This document shows positions 19,701-28,528 of a stretch of DNA of 64,000 nt, in pieces. The notes beneath the pieces are model-generated. The model was given only the letters and a program-made list of their open reading frames with translations, did no database searches and had not been told where the DNA came from. The DNA is taken from assembly GCF_014174495.1 (NCBI RefSeq), contig NZ_JACJHR010000043.1, positions 1 to 64,000 of the forward strand. Reading direction: 5' to 3'. The translations under genes and the position numbers were made by a program. Every line of letters begins with the position of its first letter. The stretch's first letter is position 1. The DNA comes from Amycolatopsis echigonensis. GTDB taxonomy: Bacteria; Actinomycetota; Actinomycetes; Mycobacteriales; Pseudonocardiaceae.

Positions 19701-21084
19701 CGAACTGCCGCACGCGACCGACCGCGCGGTGCTGGAGTCCGCCGAGCACGCGGAGCGCACCAACTGGGAACCGCTGGATTCGGTGCCGTTCGAACCCTCG
19801 CGCGGCTACCACGCAGTGCTCGGCCGCACTGACAGCGGAAACCGGGTCAGCGTCAAAGGCGCGCCGGAAGCGGTGCTGCCCCAATGCCGGATGGAATCCT
19901 CGGAGCGCAAGAATCTGGTGCGGCGGATGAAAAAGCTCGCGTCCGCCGGGCAGCGCGTGCTCGCTGTCGCCGAACGTCCGCTGGACAAGTCCACAATGGA
20001 CGATGACGCGGTGCGGGGCCTGGAATTCCGGGGTTTCGTGGCCATCGCGGATCCGGTGCGCGGCAGCGCGGCTCCCGCGGCGGAGGAACTGCGGGCGGCC
20101 GGAGTGCAGATCGTGATGATCACCGGCGACCACCCGGACACCGGCGAGGCGATCGCCGGGGAGGTCGCGGAGGACGGGGCCGACCTGACCGTGGTGACCG
20201 GTGCGCACCTGGACGAACTGGACGACGACGAGCTGGCCGAGACGCTGCGCGACGTCGACGTGATCGCCCGGTGCAGTCCGGCGCAGAAAGTGCGGGTCAT
20301 CAAGGCTTATCAGCGGCTCGGGCGGACCGTGGCGATGACCGGCGACGGCGCGAACGACGCGCCCGCGATCCGGCTGGCCGACGTCGGGATCGCGCTCGGC
20401 GAGCACGGCGCCCCCGCCGCGAAGGCCGCCGCCGACCTGGTGGTGACCGACGACCGGCTCGAGACGATCATCGCCGCGCTGGTCGAGGGCCGCGCGATGT
20501 GGGCGTCGGTGCGCGAAGCGCTGGCCGTCCTGCTGGGCGGGAACCTGGGCGAAATCGCGTTCAGCGTCCTGGGCTCGGCGATCACCGGCCGGTCGCCGCT
20601 GACCGCGCGGCAGTTGTTGCTGGTCAATCTGCTCACCGATCTGGCTCCGGCGCTGGCGATCGCGCTGCGCCGCCCGGACGGCGAGGCGGACCTGCTCAGC
20701 GAAGGCCCGGAGACCTCGCTCGGCTCGGCGCTGCGCAGGCAGATCGGCTTGCGTGCTGGCACGACCACTCTCGGCGCGACGACGGCGTGGACCCTGGCGC
20801 GGTTCACCGGCCGTCGCCGCCGCGCGAGCACCGTCGCGCTGGCTGGGCTGGTCGGTACGCAGCTGGCCCAGACGCTCCTGAGCGGAGGTGCGAACCGGAC
20901 GATTCTGGCCGCATCGCTGGGTTCGGCGGCGGTGCTGGCGCTGGTGATCCAGACGCCGGGGGTGAGCGGATTCTTCGGCTGTACCCCGCTGGGTCCGGTC
21001 GGCTGGACGATTGCGCTGGGCTCGGCAGCGTCGTCTTCGGTGCTGGGCGCGTTGGTCGAACGGCAATGGGACCGGGCGGACTGA
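16789..21084 (+). CDS. Large cation-translocating P-type ATPase (CtpI-like)
   Basis: This 1431-residue protein resembles mycobacterial CtpI in size and layout. A long cytoplasmic N-terminus (to about residue 640) repeats partial metal-domain/HAD-like stretches. The P-type core is complete: A-domain TGE (SSLTGESLPVE), CFDKTGTLTEG with phospho-acceptor D922, the KGAPEAVLP nucleotide site, MITGDHPDTGEAI and MTGDGANDAPAIRLADVGIALG. C-terminal transmembrane segments follow. The transported ion is unknown; Mg/Ca-type sequence similarity is only suggestive. It is a single-gene unit. Confidence 0.88.
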   Translation: MRILNVRVPGPLSTAGAVLGMVRGAAGLVLGPGRRRTWSCPGRLHIEAHGVHAAGGQLVARRIERELEKEPGVRWARVNAPSSRVIVEVEDPAPEPAALVAVVERAEKMPEEAEEQAAEEELHHPADGVRGTRLLPTLAGHAAGLGLSAITKVLPWAPLPDEIAALPTVIDLHPKLRALAATRSGSHERADSATSIAAALGQGLASGGGEGTMLDAAQRIEQWREARAHEKAWCESENKLITGPDDAAADPVAVERPCPVPDGSVESYERKVLAAGAAAAAVMAPFGPRRAAGVGFAALPKAAEAGRAAFGAHLGRVLAKRGALMMDRAALRQIGEADVVVLDEEALDTGRMVPDELVLIGEDHGAAERIWGLFDPKQPRADQRADGWRLAPVRELDVGEQGKAEREKLANESALLGLMNGDRLEAVLGLRRETPPGVTALVSAARRAGLPVVAADGEEPSFPADRTVPGGARLAASVRELQCDGHVVLLISADRRALGAADCGIGVHQGGEPPPWGAHVLVGDDLTSAGLLVEAVAVARQVNQESIRLAAGATAVGAVAALQPGRKSPTARSRRAVDGGAAIAVANAHRRARGLRAPAMGVTAVPWHLMPADIVLDQLNSDHGGLSEKEAASRVRGGEAAAGSTSLASAFLAELENPLTPVLLGGAALSASVGSPVDAALVAGVTALSAFIGSVQQVRTERELSELLSKSAVTAVVVRDGTERTVEAGELVPGDVVALDAGDVVPADCRLLSASGLEMDESSLTGESLPVEKDPAPVVAADIADRTSMLFEGTTVAAGQAKAVVVATGDDTEAGRSMALARENAPTTGVDARLAELTRNAMPLALGSAVAVAGAGLLRGVPLRQSMSAAVNLAVASVPEGLPFLVNAAQLAAARRLAEHNALVRNPRSIEALGRVDVLCFDKTGTLTEGKLTVNEIDDGKERRRVPDLTDSLRAVLAVAVRATPHADDPSELPHATDRAVLESAEHAERTNWEPLDSVPFEPSRGYHAVLGRTDSGNRVSVKGAPEAVLPQCRMESSERKNLVRRMKKLASAGQRVLAVAERPLDKSTMDDDAVRGLEFRGFVAIADPVRGSAAPAAEELRAAGVQIVMITGDHPDTGEAIAGEVAEDGADLTVVTGAHLDELDDDELAETLRDVDVIARCSPAQKVRVIKAYQRLGRTVAMTGDGANDAPAIRLADVGIALGEHGAPAAKAAADLVVTDDRLETIIAALVEGRAMWASVREALAVLLGGNLGEIAFSVLGSAITGRSPLTARQLLLVNLLTDLAPALAIALRRPDGEADLLSEGPETSLGSALRRQIGLRAGTTTLGATTAWTLARFTGRRRRASTVALAGLVGTQLAQTLLSGGANRTILAASLGSAAVLALVIQTPGVSGFFGCTPLGPVGWTIALGSAASSSVLGALVERQWDRAD

Positions 21085-21172
21085 GCGGAATCCGGACAGC
21101 AACGCCAGTCAGGGACGGAAATCGCCGCACGCCGGGCAAATCGCGGGAAGCCGAGCGTGCGGCGATCAGTCC

Positions 21173-22309
21173 TCAGTGGACGGTCAGCGGGACGTCGTTC
21201 GGCGGTGGCAGGGTGCCGCCGCCGCGGAGCAGGATCGGCCCGACCGGCGCGGGTTTGGCGACCGGCGGCGGGGGCACCGGCGTTGGCGTGGGGGTGGGTT
21301 TCGGCGGCGCGGGCTGGGTGATCGCGGTGCCGTGCGCCGGCGGCGGGGGATTCAGCTTGGCGCTGCCGGAGACGTCGACGAGGTCGGCCAGGCCGTGGTC
21401 GTCGTCGACGCGGGGCACGCCGAGTTTCGGCAGGCCCAGCAGGTCCAGCACGGTCTTCGGGATGCTCGGATGCCACGACCAGCGGTGGTCGATGCCCGGC
21501 CGGACCCGGCCGCCGAACATCAGCAGCGGCACGCGCGGGCCGTAGGCGAGCTGGACGCCGTCCGGGGTGATCTCGACGTTCGGCGTGGCCACGTGGTCGT
21601 CGTAGCCGCCCCAGTCGTCCCAGGTCAGCAGGAAGACCGTCGAGTTCCAGAGACCGGCTTGCACGATCGCGTCGACGACCTGCCACACCTTGTCCTCGCC
21701 CTGGCTCACGTTCGCGGGCGGGTGCTCGTCATACGGCGAGTCGTGCCAGACCATGGACAGCGCCGGCAGCGCGCCCGCCTTGGCGTCGGCGATGATCTGA
21801 TCGGACCGCACGATGTTCGGCGACCCCTTGAGCTGCTGGTAGAACTCGACCGGATAGCCGCTGGTTCCGGTGTAGGCCTTCCAGCTCACGCCGTGGTCGC
21901 CGGCGAGTCCGGGCAGCGACGGCAGGTCCCACACCGGCTGGGGTTTGCTGCTGGGCGGGTTGCGCAGCGTGGGGGTCTGGCCGCCGACGATGAGCAGATG
22001 GTTCGGCGTCGAGTTGGTGCCGTAGCCGGCGCAGTGGTTCTCGACGAACGCGCCGCTCGCCGCGAGCCAGGCGTAGAACGGCAGATCGGCGACGGTGTCG
22101 AACTGGACGTGCGCGCCGGTGCTTTGCTTCGTCAGCCAGCGGTAGTAGGCCTTGCGGTCGTGCGGCTGGTCCGACGCGGGCGGATTGGGCGAGGTCGGCC
22201 AGCCGGTCGCGACGTTCGCGCCGAACGCCGCCATGGACCGGAAATAGTTGTCGGTGGTGTGGTTCTCCTGGACCAGGACGACGACGTGCTCGACCGGGCT
22301 GGCGGCCAT
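21173..22309 (-). CDS. Phosphoesterase (alkaline phosphatase/phospholipase C-like)
   Basis: This 378-residue protein starts at the ATG giving MAASPVEHVVVLVQENHT. It belongs to the phosphoesterase family of phospholipase C and acid phosphatases: QENHTTDNYF near residue 12 (catalytic metal site), HCAGYGTNSTPNHLL, VWHDSPYDEH and TWDDWGGYDDHV. The C-terminus is proline-rich. No signal peptide is seen, although family members are often secreted, so it may act inside the cell or use an unrecognised leader. It converges with the P-type ATPase. Confidence 0.85.
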   Translation of the reverse strand: MAASPVEHVVVLVQENHTTDNYFRSMAAFGANVATGWPTSPNPPASDQPHDRKAYYRWLTKQSTGAHVQFDTVADLPFYAWLAASGAFVENHCAGYGTNSTPNHLLIVGGQTPTLRNPPSSKPQPVWDLPSLPGLAGDHGVSWKAYTGTSGYPVEFYQQLKGSPNIVRSDQIIADAKAGALPALSMVWHDSPYDEHPPANVSQGEDKVWQVVDAIVQAGLWNSTVFLLTWDDWGGYDDHVATPNVEITPDGVQLAYGPRVPLLMFGGRVRPGIDHRWSWHPSIPKTVLDLLGLPKLGVPRVDDDHGLADLVDVSGSAKLNPPPPAHGTAITQPAPPKPTPTPTPVPPPPVAKPAPVGPILLRGGGTLPPPNDVPLTVH

Positions 22310-22560
22310 GGCATCCCTTTCGGCGTGCGGCTGGGCCCGGCCGGGTTCTCCGGCGGGCCGGTTCCGCTGCATGATCGCCCGTCGCGGGCGCCGCGGCCAC
22401 CCGAAACCCCGATCAGACCAACGGATCCCGTTGTGCCGCCCGGGTTATCGCGCAGTGCGCCGAACGAGTCCTTCGCCGGGTTCGCGCCCGGTGTCCGGCT
22501 GTGGTCGCTCGAGCCGGGACATCCGGCCTGCCGCCTGGCGAGGCGGCAGGCCGGACGGCG
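22310..22560. other. Intergenic region with GGT terminator and phosphoesterase promoter
   Basis: These 251 bp separate the two minus-strand genes. The part near 22560 carries the 14-bp hairpin described separately. The part near 22310 should hold the phosphoesterase promoter. No further gene is supported. Confidence 0.4.
22523..22554 (-). terminator. Strong hairpin terminator of the gamma-glutamyltransferase gene
   Basis: A perfect 14-bp stem pairs 22523-22536 with 22541-22554 (CCGGCCTGCCGCCT / complement) around a GGCG tetraloop. It starts 7 nt beyond the GGT stop on the minus strand. No U-tract follows, which is normal for intrinsic terminators in actinomycetes. Confidence 0.7.
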
Positions 22561-24360
22561 TCAGTGCCCTGGGGAGAGCACGGCGGCGGAGGTCCCGCCG
22601 CGGCGCGACGGTTCCCCGGCGGCGAGGAGCTCGCCGTGCGGCAGGAACTCGATGCCCGCCGCGACGCCGATACTGCCCGCGTTCTTGAAGCTCTGGCCCA
22701 GCGCCTCCAAGCCCTTCGTCGTCGGCTGCGCGAGGAACGCCGGTTCAGCGTCCGTGGTGGCCGCGTTCCGTTGCGAGGCGCGCGGGGCGGCGATCGCGTC
22801 CGGCAGCGTCATCCCGAGGTCGATCCGGTTGACGAGGATCTGCAGGACGGTCGTGATGATCGTCGCGCCGCCCGGCGAACCGACCGCGAGGAACGGCTTG
22901 CCGTCGTGCAGCACGATCGTCGGCGACATGCTGGAACGCGGCCGCTTGCCCGGCGCGGGCAGGTTCGGGTCCGGGGCCGAGCCCTGCGTCGGGGCGAAGT
23001 TGAAGTCGGTCAGCTCGTTGTTCAGCAGGAACCCGCGGCCCGGCACGGTGATGCCGCTGCCGCCGAGCTGTTCGATCGTGTTCGTGTAGGACACGATGTT
23101 GCCGCGCCGGTCGGTGACGACGAAGTGGTTCGTGTGCTGCTCGTTGCTGTCCGCCGACGCCGCCGGGGCCGTCGTGCAGCCCTGGCCGGTGGCGTACGGG
23201 TCGCCGGGAGCCACCGGGCTCACCCCGGCCTTGGTCGGGTCGATCTTGCACGCGCGCGTCGCGGCGAAGCTCTTCGACAGGAGCTGCTGCTCCGGCACGT
23301 TCACGTAGCGCGGGTCGCCGATGTACCGGTTGCGGTCGGCGAAGGCGAGCCGGGTCGCTTCGAGGTAGTGGTGCAGCGCCTGTACCCGGTCCATTGTGGA
23401 CAGGTTGAAGTTGCCGAGGATGTTGAGCGACTCGCCGACGGTGATCCCGCCGCTGGAGGACGGAGCCATGCCGTAGACGTCGTAACCCCGGTAGTTGACG
23501 TGCGTCGGCGCGGTGTCGAGCGCACGGTACGCGCGCAGGTCCGACACCTGCATCGGTCCGGTCATCGGCGTGATTCCGGCACCGGGCGCGACGGGCGGCT
23601 TCTGCACCGTGTCGACGAGGTCCTTGCCGATCGAACCGCCGTAGAACGCACCGACGCCCTCGCGTTCGATCTGCCGGTAGGTCGCGGCGAGATCGGGATT
23701 GCGCATCACGGAACCGGCCTTCGGTGCGGAACCGCCGGGCAGGAACAGCTGGGCGCTGGGGGAGAAGTGGCCGAGTTTCGTGGCCAGTCCTTGCGTCTGG
23801 CTCTCGAATTCGGGGGTGACGACGAACCCGTGCTGCGCGACCTTCTCGGCGGGCTTGAGGTTGTCGGCGAGGCTGAACTTGCCCCAGCGTTGCAGCGCCC
23901 GCTGCCACGTGGCGAGCATGCCGGGGACGCCGACGGAGCGGCCGCTTTCGACGGCGGTCTCGAAGGCGTAGGGCTTGCCGGTGGCCGGGTCGATGAACAT
24001 CGTCGACGAGTCGCCGGCCGGAGTGGTTTCGCGCCCGTCGATGGTGGACACGGTCTTGGTCGCCGCGTCGTAGTAGACGAAGTACCCGCCGCCGCCGAGG
24101 CCGGCGACGTAGGGATCGGTCACGCCGAGCGTCGCGGCCACGGCGACGGCGGCGTCCGCCGCGGTGCCTCCGCGACGCAGGACGTCGATACCGGCCTGAG
24201 TGGACTCGACGGTGTCGGAGACGACCGCGCCTCCGTACCCGTCGGCGACCGGAGTGCTCGGCGGGGCCGGTCGCGCCGACGCCGCGGGCGCCGAGGCCAG
24301 CGCGCAGACGGCGGCGAGCCCGGCGGCCATTGTGGAGGTGAAGATGCGCTTCACATGCAT
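22561..24360 (-). CDS. ggt: Gamma-glutamyltransferase
   Basis: This is a 599-residue enzyme from ATG 24360. It has a secretion signal at residues 1-32 (MHVKRIFTSTMAAGLAAVC...ASA). The large subunit starts at YGGAVVSDTVESTQAG. The autoprocessing site is T410 in NEQHTNHFVVTD, followed by SYTNTIEQLGGSGITVPGRGFLLNNELTDF, and SPGGATIITTVLQ near the C-terminus. It cleaves glutathione and gamma-glutamyl peptides outside the cell. The gene is monocistronic and ends in a strong hairpin at 22523-22554. Confidence 0.93.
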   Translation of the reverse strand: MHVKRIFTSTMAAGLAAVCALASAPAASARPAPPSTPVADGYGGAVVSDTVESTQAGIDVLRRGGTAADAAVAVAATLGVTDPYVAGLGGGGYFVYYDAATKTVSTIDGRETTPAGDSSTMFIDPATGKPYAFETAVESGRSVGVPGMLATWQRALQRWGKFSLADNLKPAEKVAQHGFVVTPEFESQTQGLATKLGHFSPSAQLFLPGGSAPKAGSVMRNPDLAATYRQIEREGVGAFYGGSIGKDLVDTVQKPPVAPGAGITPMTGPMQVSDLRAYRALDTAPTHVNYRGYDVYGMAPSSSGGITVGESLNILGNFNLSTMDRVQALHHYLEATRLAFADRNRYIGDPRYVNVPEQQLLSKSFAATRACKIDPTKAGVSPVAPGDPYATGQGCTTAPAASADSNEQHTNHFVVTDRRGNIVSYTNTIEQLGGSGITVPGRGFLLNNELTDFNFAPTQGSAPDPNLPAPGKRPRSSMSPTIVLHDGKPFLAVGSPGGATIITTVLQILVNRIDLGMTLPDAIAAPRASQRNAATTDAEPAFLAQPTTKGLEALGQSFKNAGSIGVAAGIEFLPHGELLAAGEPSRRGGTSAAVLSPGH

Positions 24361-24531
24361 GGCAACCCTTTCTCGACGGTGCGGCCGGACCCCCCGCCGG
24401 ACACACCGGGCAAGGCGGTGGAACCAGAGGGTTCTGTTTAGCACCCGAGGGGCCGGAATGACATGGTTTGCGCGGCGGCATTCGACCGTCGGCGGCGGTC
24501 GCGGTTTGTGGTGTCGGGGTCTGCTCCGGGC

Positions 24532-24697
24532 GTCAGCGCTGGTCGGCTGGCTTCTCGGGTGGGAAGCCGGGCAGCCGCGGGTACGTCCGGGTGAGATGGG
24601 CGCGCGGTATTCGCGCCGGGGGTGTCAGCGCCGGCCGGCTGGCTTCTCCGGCGGCAGCCCGAGCAGCCGCAGGTACATCCGGGTGAGGTCGGCGCGG
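24532..24697. repeat. Diverged tandem duplication covering the 3' end of the TetR gene
   Basis: A 74-76 bp segment occurs twice 92 bp apart: 24532-24607 and 24624-24697, with about 85% identity by eye and one small length difference. The second copy is the last 24 codons of the TetR gene at 24625. The first lies just downstream of its stop and still encodes a similar tail (PPEKPAD versus PPEKPAGRR). It is either a partial tandem duplication or a leftover of a second regulator gene. Confidence 0.75.
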
Positions 24698-25260
24698 ATC
24701 TGGTCCCGCCGCTCGGGGTGCCGGGCCAGCACGGGGGCGAGGGCGGCGACGAGCCCGCCGCCGCCGAGCGAGACGGTGTCCGGGTCCGCGGCGGGGTCGG
24801 CGAGGCCGCGCTCCGCGAGCCGCCGGATGTAGCGGCCGCCCCGTTTCATCGGCAGGGCGTGGATCTCCTCGCGGAGTTCGGCCATCGCCGGGTCCGCGAT
24901 CGCCTGGTGGTCGAGGACGGTGAGGAACGACAGGTTGTCCGCGTACGCGTCGAGATACGCGGTGGTCGTCGCGGCGGCGACCGCCCAGGGGTCGTCCGGG
25001 TCGAGGCCGGTCAGCTCTTGCGCTTCGACCAGCCGGTCGCGCACCTGGTGCGCCAGCACCGCGAAGACCTCCTCCTTGTCGGCGAAGTACACGTAGAACG
25101 TGGCGCGCCCGACCCCGGCCTCGCGGGTGATGTCCGCGATGGTGGCGAGGGCGAACCCCTTCGTCTCGAAGACACGGCGCGCGGCCGCCAGCAGGGTGTG
25201 GCGGGTGGCGCTGTCGGCGCGGTCGAGCTTCTCGCGGACGGCCCAGGTTCCGGATGCCAT
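24625..25260 (-). CDS. TetR-family regulator, probable repressor of the acyl-CoA carboxylase locus
   Basis: This 211-residue protein starts at the ATG giving MASGTWAVREKLDRADS. The HTH is at residues about 15-60 (TIADITREAGVGRATFYVYFADKEEVFAVL), followed by a helical ligand domain. It is divergent from the carboxylase gene with a 77-bp gap that contains a near-perfect 22-bp palindrome 18 bp upstream of its start. It is likely autoregulatory and controls the carboxylase and ligase. The ligand is plausibly an acyl-CoA, as with FadR-type TetR proteins, but this is inference. Confidence 0.9.
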   Translation of the reverse strand: MASGTWAVREKLDRADSATRHTLLAAARRVFETKGFALATIADITREAGVGRATFYVYFADKEEVFAVLAHQVRDRLVEAQELTGLDPDDPWAVAAATTTAYLDAYADNLSFLTVLDHQAIADPAMAELREEIHALPMKRGGRYIRRLAERGLADPAADPDTVSLGGGGLVAALAPVLARHPERRDQIRADLTRMYLRLLGLPPEKPAGRR

Positions 25261-25277
25261 GGCCGCGAGCATACCTA

Positions 25278-25299
25278 TTGACGTTGACGTCAATGTCAA
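25278..25299. promoter_or_regulatory. TetR operator between the TetR and carboxylase genes
   Basis: This is a 22-bp dyad with centre TTGAC|GTCAA at 25284-25293, flanked by outer TTGAC and GTCAA half-sites; only two symmetric positions mismatch. It sits 18 bp before the TetR start and about 38 bp before the carboxylase TTG. It would overlap the promoters of both genes. TetR binding is inferred from position and symmetry. Confidence 0.72.
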
Positions 25300-25337
25300 C
25301 GCAGGATGAGGGCCCGTCCCGTCCCGAGGAGTGCCCC

Positions 25338-28300
25338 TTGTCTTCCGTTCTCATCGCCAACCGCGGCGAGATCGCCCTCCGCGTCCTGCGCGCCGCCCGC
25401 TCGCTCGGATGGCGCGCGGTGGCGGTCAAGGCCGCCGAGGAAGCCGACGGACCGGTGCACCGCTTGGCCGACGAGGTCGTGGTGCTGGCCGGCGACCGTC
25501 CGTACCTCGACGCGGAACAGCTCGTCGCGGCCGCCGAACGCACCGGCTGTGAACTGCTCCATCCGGGTTACGGCTTCCTGTCCGAAAGCGCCGCGCTGGC
25601 CGAGCTGTGCGCGACGCGCGGGGTCGGGTTCGTCGGGCCGGACGCGGCGGTAATGCGGGCTTTCGGAGACAAGGCGGATGCGCGGAGGCTCGCCGACGAA
25701 CTCGGCGTGCCCGTGCTGCGGGCCAGCCTGGACGCAGCGGGCGCGGAAGCGTTCCTCGGCGAGGGACGCGGCGTGATGGTCAAGGCCGTCGCGGGCGGCG
25801 GCGGGCGGGGGATGCGGCGGGTCCTCGACCCGGCCGACCTGCCGGGCGCGATCGAGCGTTGCCGGTCCGAGGCGTTGCGGGCGTTCGGCGACGACACCGT
25901 CTTCATGGAGGAACTGCTGCCGCGTGCTCGGCACATCGAGGTGCAGATCATCGGCGACGGCACGGGCGCGGTCAGCCACGTGTGGGACCGGGAGTGCAGC
26001 CTGCAGCGGCGTCACCAGAAGGTGGTCGAGGTCGCGCCCGCGCGTACGGTCCCGGACGGGTGCCGCGAGCGGCTGCGCGACGCGGCGGTCCGGATGGCCG
26101 CGGCCGTGTCGTATCGCGGGCTGTGCACGGTCGAATTCCTGGTCGACGCGGACGACCCGGACCGGTTCGCGTTCCTGGAGGCGAACCCGCGGATCCAGGT
26201 CGAGCACACCGTCACGGAGGCGGTCACCGGGCTGGACCTGGTCGCCGCGCAGCTGCGGATCGCGGCCGGCGCCACGCTGGCGGAACTCGGGCTGGAGCAG
26301 GACCGGATCCCGCCGGTGCGCGGGACGGCCGTGCAGTGCCGCGTCAATCTCGAAGAGCTGCGGCCGGACGGCACCGCGCACGCGACGGCCGGGCGGATCG
26401 AGGCGCTGGACCTGCCCGGCGGGCCGGGGGTGCGGGTCGACACCGCCGCGCACGCCGGGGCGGTCGCGACGACGACGTACGACTCGCTCCTGGCGAAGAT
26501 CGTCACGCACGTGCCGTCGCCGGACCTGGCCGCGGCGCTCGACGCCGCCCGGTCGGCGGTGGCGGAAGTCCGGGTCGACGGACCGGGGACGAACGTGGAC
26601 TTCCTCCGGGAACTGCTGTCCCGCGAGGAGGTCCGCCGCGGCCGGGCGACTACGTCCTTTGTGGACGAGCATGTCGCGGAGCTGGTCCCGGAACACCGGC
26701 AGGCGGAAGCGGACGGCGACGCGGTGGCGGCGGACTTCGCGGGTTCGGTGGTGTTCGTGGCCGAGCCCGGCACCCGGGTCGAGGCCGGAGACCCGGTCGT
26801 GGTGCTCGAAGCCATGAAGATGGAGCACGTCCTCGCCGCGCCGCACGCGGGCGAGGTGCGGACCGTCCACATCGGACCGGGAGACCTCGCGCGGGCCGGG
26901 CAGCCGCTCGTCGAGCTGACCGCGGACGCCGGAGGAGGCGGGGCGAGCGCCGGACGGGCCGAGCCGGATCCCGGCCACGTGCGCCCGGATCTCGAAGAAG
27001 TCCTGGCCCGCCACCGGATCGGGCTCGACGAGGCGCGGCCCGAGGCGGTCGCGAAACGCCGCCGCACCGGGCACCGCACGGCCCGGGAGAACATCGCGGA
27101 CCTGTGCGACGACGACAGTTTCCTCGAATACGGCGCGCTCGTGGTCGCCGCGCAACGCGCGCGGCGGACCGAAGAAGACTTGATCGCCAACACCCCGGCC
27201 GACGGCATGGTCGCCGGCATCGGCACCGTCAACGGCGAGCACGCCGGCGACGGGCGCTGCGTGGTGCTCTCCTACGACTACACCGTGCTGGCCGGGACCC
27301 AGGGGTTCATGAACCACGAGAAGACCGACCGGATGCTGGATCTCGCGGCGCGGCAACGGCTTCCGCTGGTGCTCTTCGCCGAAGGCGGCGGCGGACGGCC
27401 GGGCGACACCGACGTCGTCACGGCGGGCGGGCTCGACCTCGACACGTTCGCCGCGATGGGCAGGCTGAACGGGCTCGTGCCGACCGTCGGCATCGCGGCG
27501 GGCCGGTGCTTCGCCGGGAACGCCGCGCTGCTGGGCGTCTGCGACGTGGTGATCGCGACCGAGGACGCCACGATCGGGATGGGCGGCCCGGCGATGATCG
27601 AGGGCGGCGGCCTCGGCGTGTTCCGGCCGGAGGAGGTCGGGCCGGTTTCGGTGCAGGAGCCCAACGGCGTGCTCGATCTGGTCGCCGCGGACGAGGCCGA
27701 GGCGGTGGACCTGGCCCGGCGGTACCTGTCGTACTTCCAGGGCGACCGTCGCGAGTGGACGGCGCCGGACCAGCGGCGGTTGCGGCACGTGGTGCCGGAG
27801 AACCGGGTCCGGGTCTACGACGTGCGGCGCGCCATCGAGCTGCTCGCCGACGACGATTCGGTTCTCGAGCTGCGCAAGGGTTTCGGGGCGGGCGTCGTCA
27901 CGGCGCTCGTGCGGATCGAAGGCAGGCCGATGGGGCTGCTCGCCAACAATCCCCAGCACCTCGGCGGCGCGATCGACGCGGACGCCGCCGACAAGGCCGC
28001 CCGGTTCCTGCAGTTGTGCGACGCGCACGGGCTCCCGGTGGTCTCGCTCGTCGACACCCCGGGGTTCATGGTCGGGCCGGATGCCGAACGGACCGCGACC
28101 GTGCGCCGGTTCGCCCGGATGTTCGTGGCGGGCGGGCATTTGGCCGTGCCGATGGTGGGGGTCGTGCTGCGCAAGGCGTACGGGCTGGGCGCGATGGCGA
28201 TGGCCGGCGGCGGGTTCCGGGTGCCGGAGGCGATGGTCGCCTGGCCGAGCGGCGAGGTCGGCGGGATGGGCCTGGAAGGCGCGGTGCGGCTGGGCTACCG

Positions 28301-28514
28301 CCGCGAACTCGACGCGATCGCCGACCACGAAGAGAAACAGCGGGAGTTCGACCGGCTGCTTGCCGAGAGCTATCAGCGGGGCAAGGCACTGGCCGCCGCG
28401 ACCGTGTTCGAAATGGACGACGTGATCGACCCGGCCGACACCCGCCGGTGGATCGTCCGGGCGCTGCCGCGCGACCGGAAACCGGGACCCCGCAAGCGCA
28501 TCGACACCTGGTGA
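25338..28514 (+). CDS. Single-chain biotin-dependent acyl-CoA carboxylase (BC-BCCP-CT)
   Basis: This 1058-residue protein starts at TTG 25338, 7 nt after an AGGAG site. The biotin carboxylase/ATP-grasp domain spans about 1-445 (VLIANRGEIALRVLRAARSLG, VMVKAVAGGGGRGMRRV, FLEANPRIQVEHTVTEAV). The biotinyl domain has EAMKMEH with biotin lysine K494. A complete carboxyltransferase domain spans about 540-1058 (carboxyl-CoA and acyl-CoA halves). Fusing all three activities in one chain is the long-chain acyl-CoA carboxylase (LCC) layout described in mycobacteria. It probably carboxylates acyl-CoAs to malonyl-type products. The neighbouring ligase may supply the acyl-CoA. Confidence 0.88.
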   Translation: MSSVLIANRGEIALRVLRAARSLGWRAVAVKAAEEADGPVHRLADEVVVLAGDRPYLDAEQLVAAAERTGCELLHPGYGFLSESAALAELCATRGVGFVGPDAAVMRAFGDKADARRLADELGVPVLRASLDAAGAEAFLGEGRGVMVKAVAGGGGRGMRRVLDPADLPGAIERCRSEALRAFGDDTVFMEELLPRARHIEVQIIGDGTGAVSHVWDRECSLQRRHQKVVEVAPARTVPDGCRERLRDAAVRMAAAVSYRGLCTVEFLVDADDPDRFAFLEANPRIQVEHTVTEAVTGLDLVAAQLRIAAGATLAELGLEQDRIPPVRGTAVQCRVNLEELRPDGTAHATAGRIEALDLPGGPGVRVDTAAHAGAVATTTYDSLLAKIVTHVPSPDLAAALDAARSAVAEVRVDGPGTNVDFLRELLSREEVRRGRATTSFVDEHVAELVPEHRQAEADGDAVAADFAGSVVFVAEPGTRVEAGDPVVVLEAMKMEHVLAAPHAGEVRTVHIGPGDLARAGQPLVELTADAGGGGASAGRAEPDPGHVRPDLEEVLARHRIGLDEARPEAVAKRRRTGHRTARENIADLCDDDSFLEYGALVVAAQRARRTEEDLIANTPADGMVAGIGTVNGEHAGDGRCVVLSYDYTVLAGTQGFMNHEKTDRMLDLAARQRLPLVLFAEGGGGRPGDTDVVTAGGLDLDTFAAMGRLNGLVPTVGIAAGRCFAGNAALLGVCDVVIATEDATIGMGGPAMIEGGGLGVFRPEEVGPVSVQEPNGVLDLVAADEAEAVDLARRYLSYFQGDRREWTAPDQRRLRHVVPENRVRVYDVRRAIELLADDDSVLELRKGFGAGVVTALVRIEGRPMGLLANNPQHLGGAIDADAADKAARFLQLCDAHGLPVVSLVDTPGFMVGPDAERTATVRRFARMFVAGGHLAVPMVGVVLRKAYGLGAMAMAGGGFRVPEAMVAWPSGEVGGMGLEGAVRLGYRRELDAIADHEEKQREFDRLLAESYQRGKALAAATVFEMDDVIDPADTRRWIVRALPRDRKPGPRKRIDTW

Positions 28515-28528
28515 CGGAGGAGCACGAC

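Noticed and set aside
25296..28328. 1010-residue reverse frame over the carboxylase
   Set aside because: It is opposite a clear multi-domain enzyme; the composition is Arg/His/Pro-rich as expected for antisense shadows in high-GC DNA.
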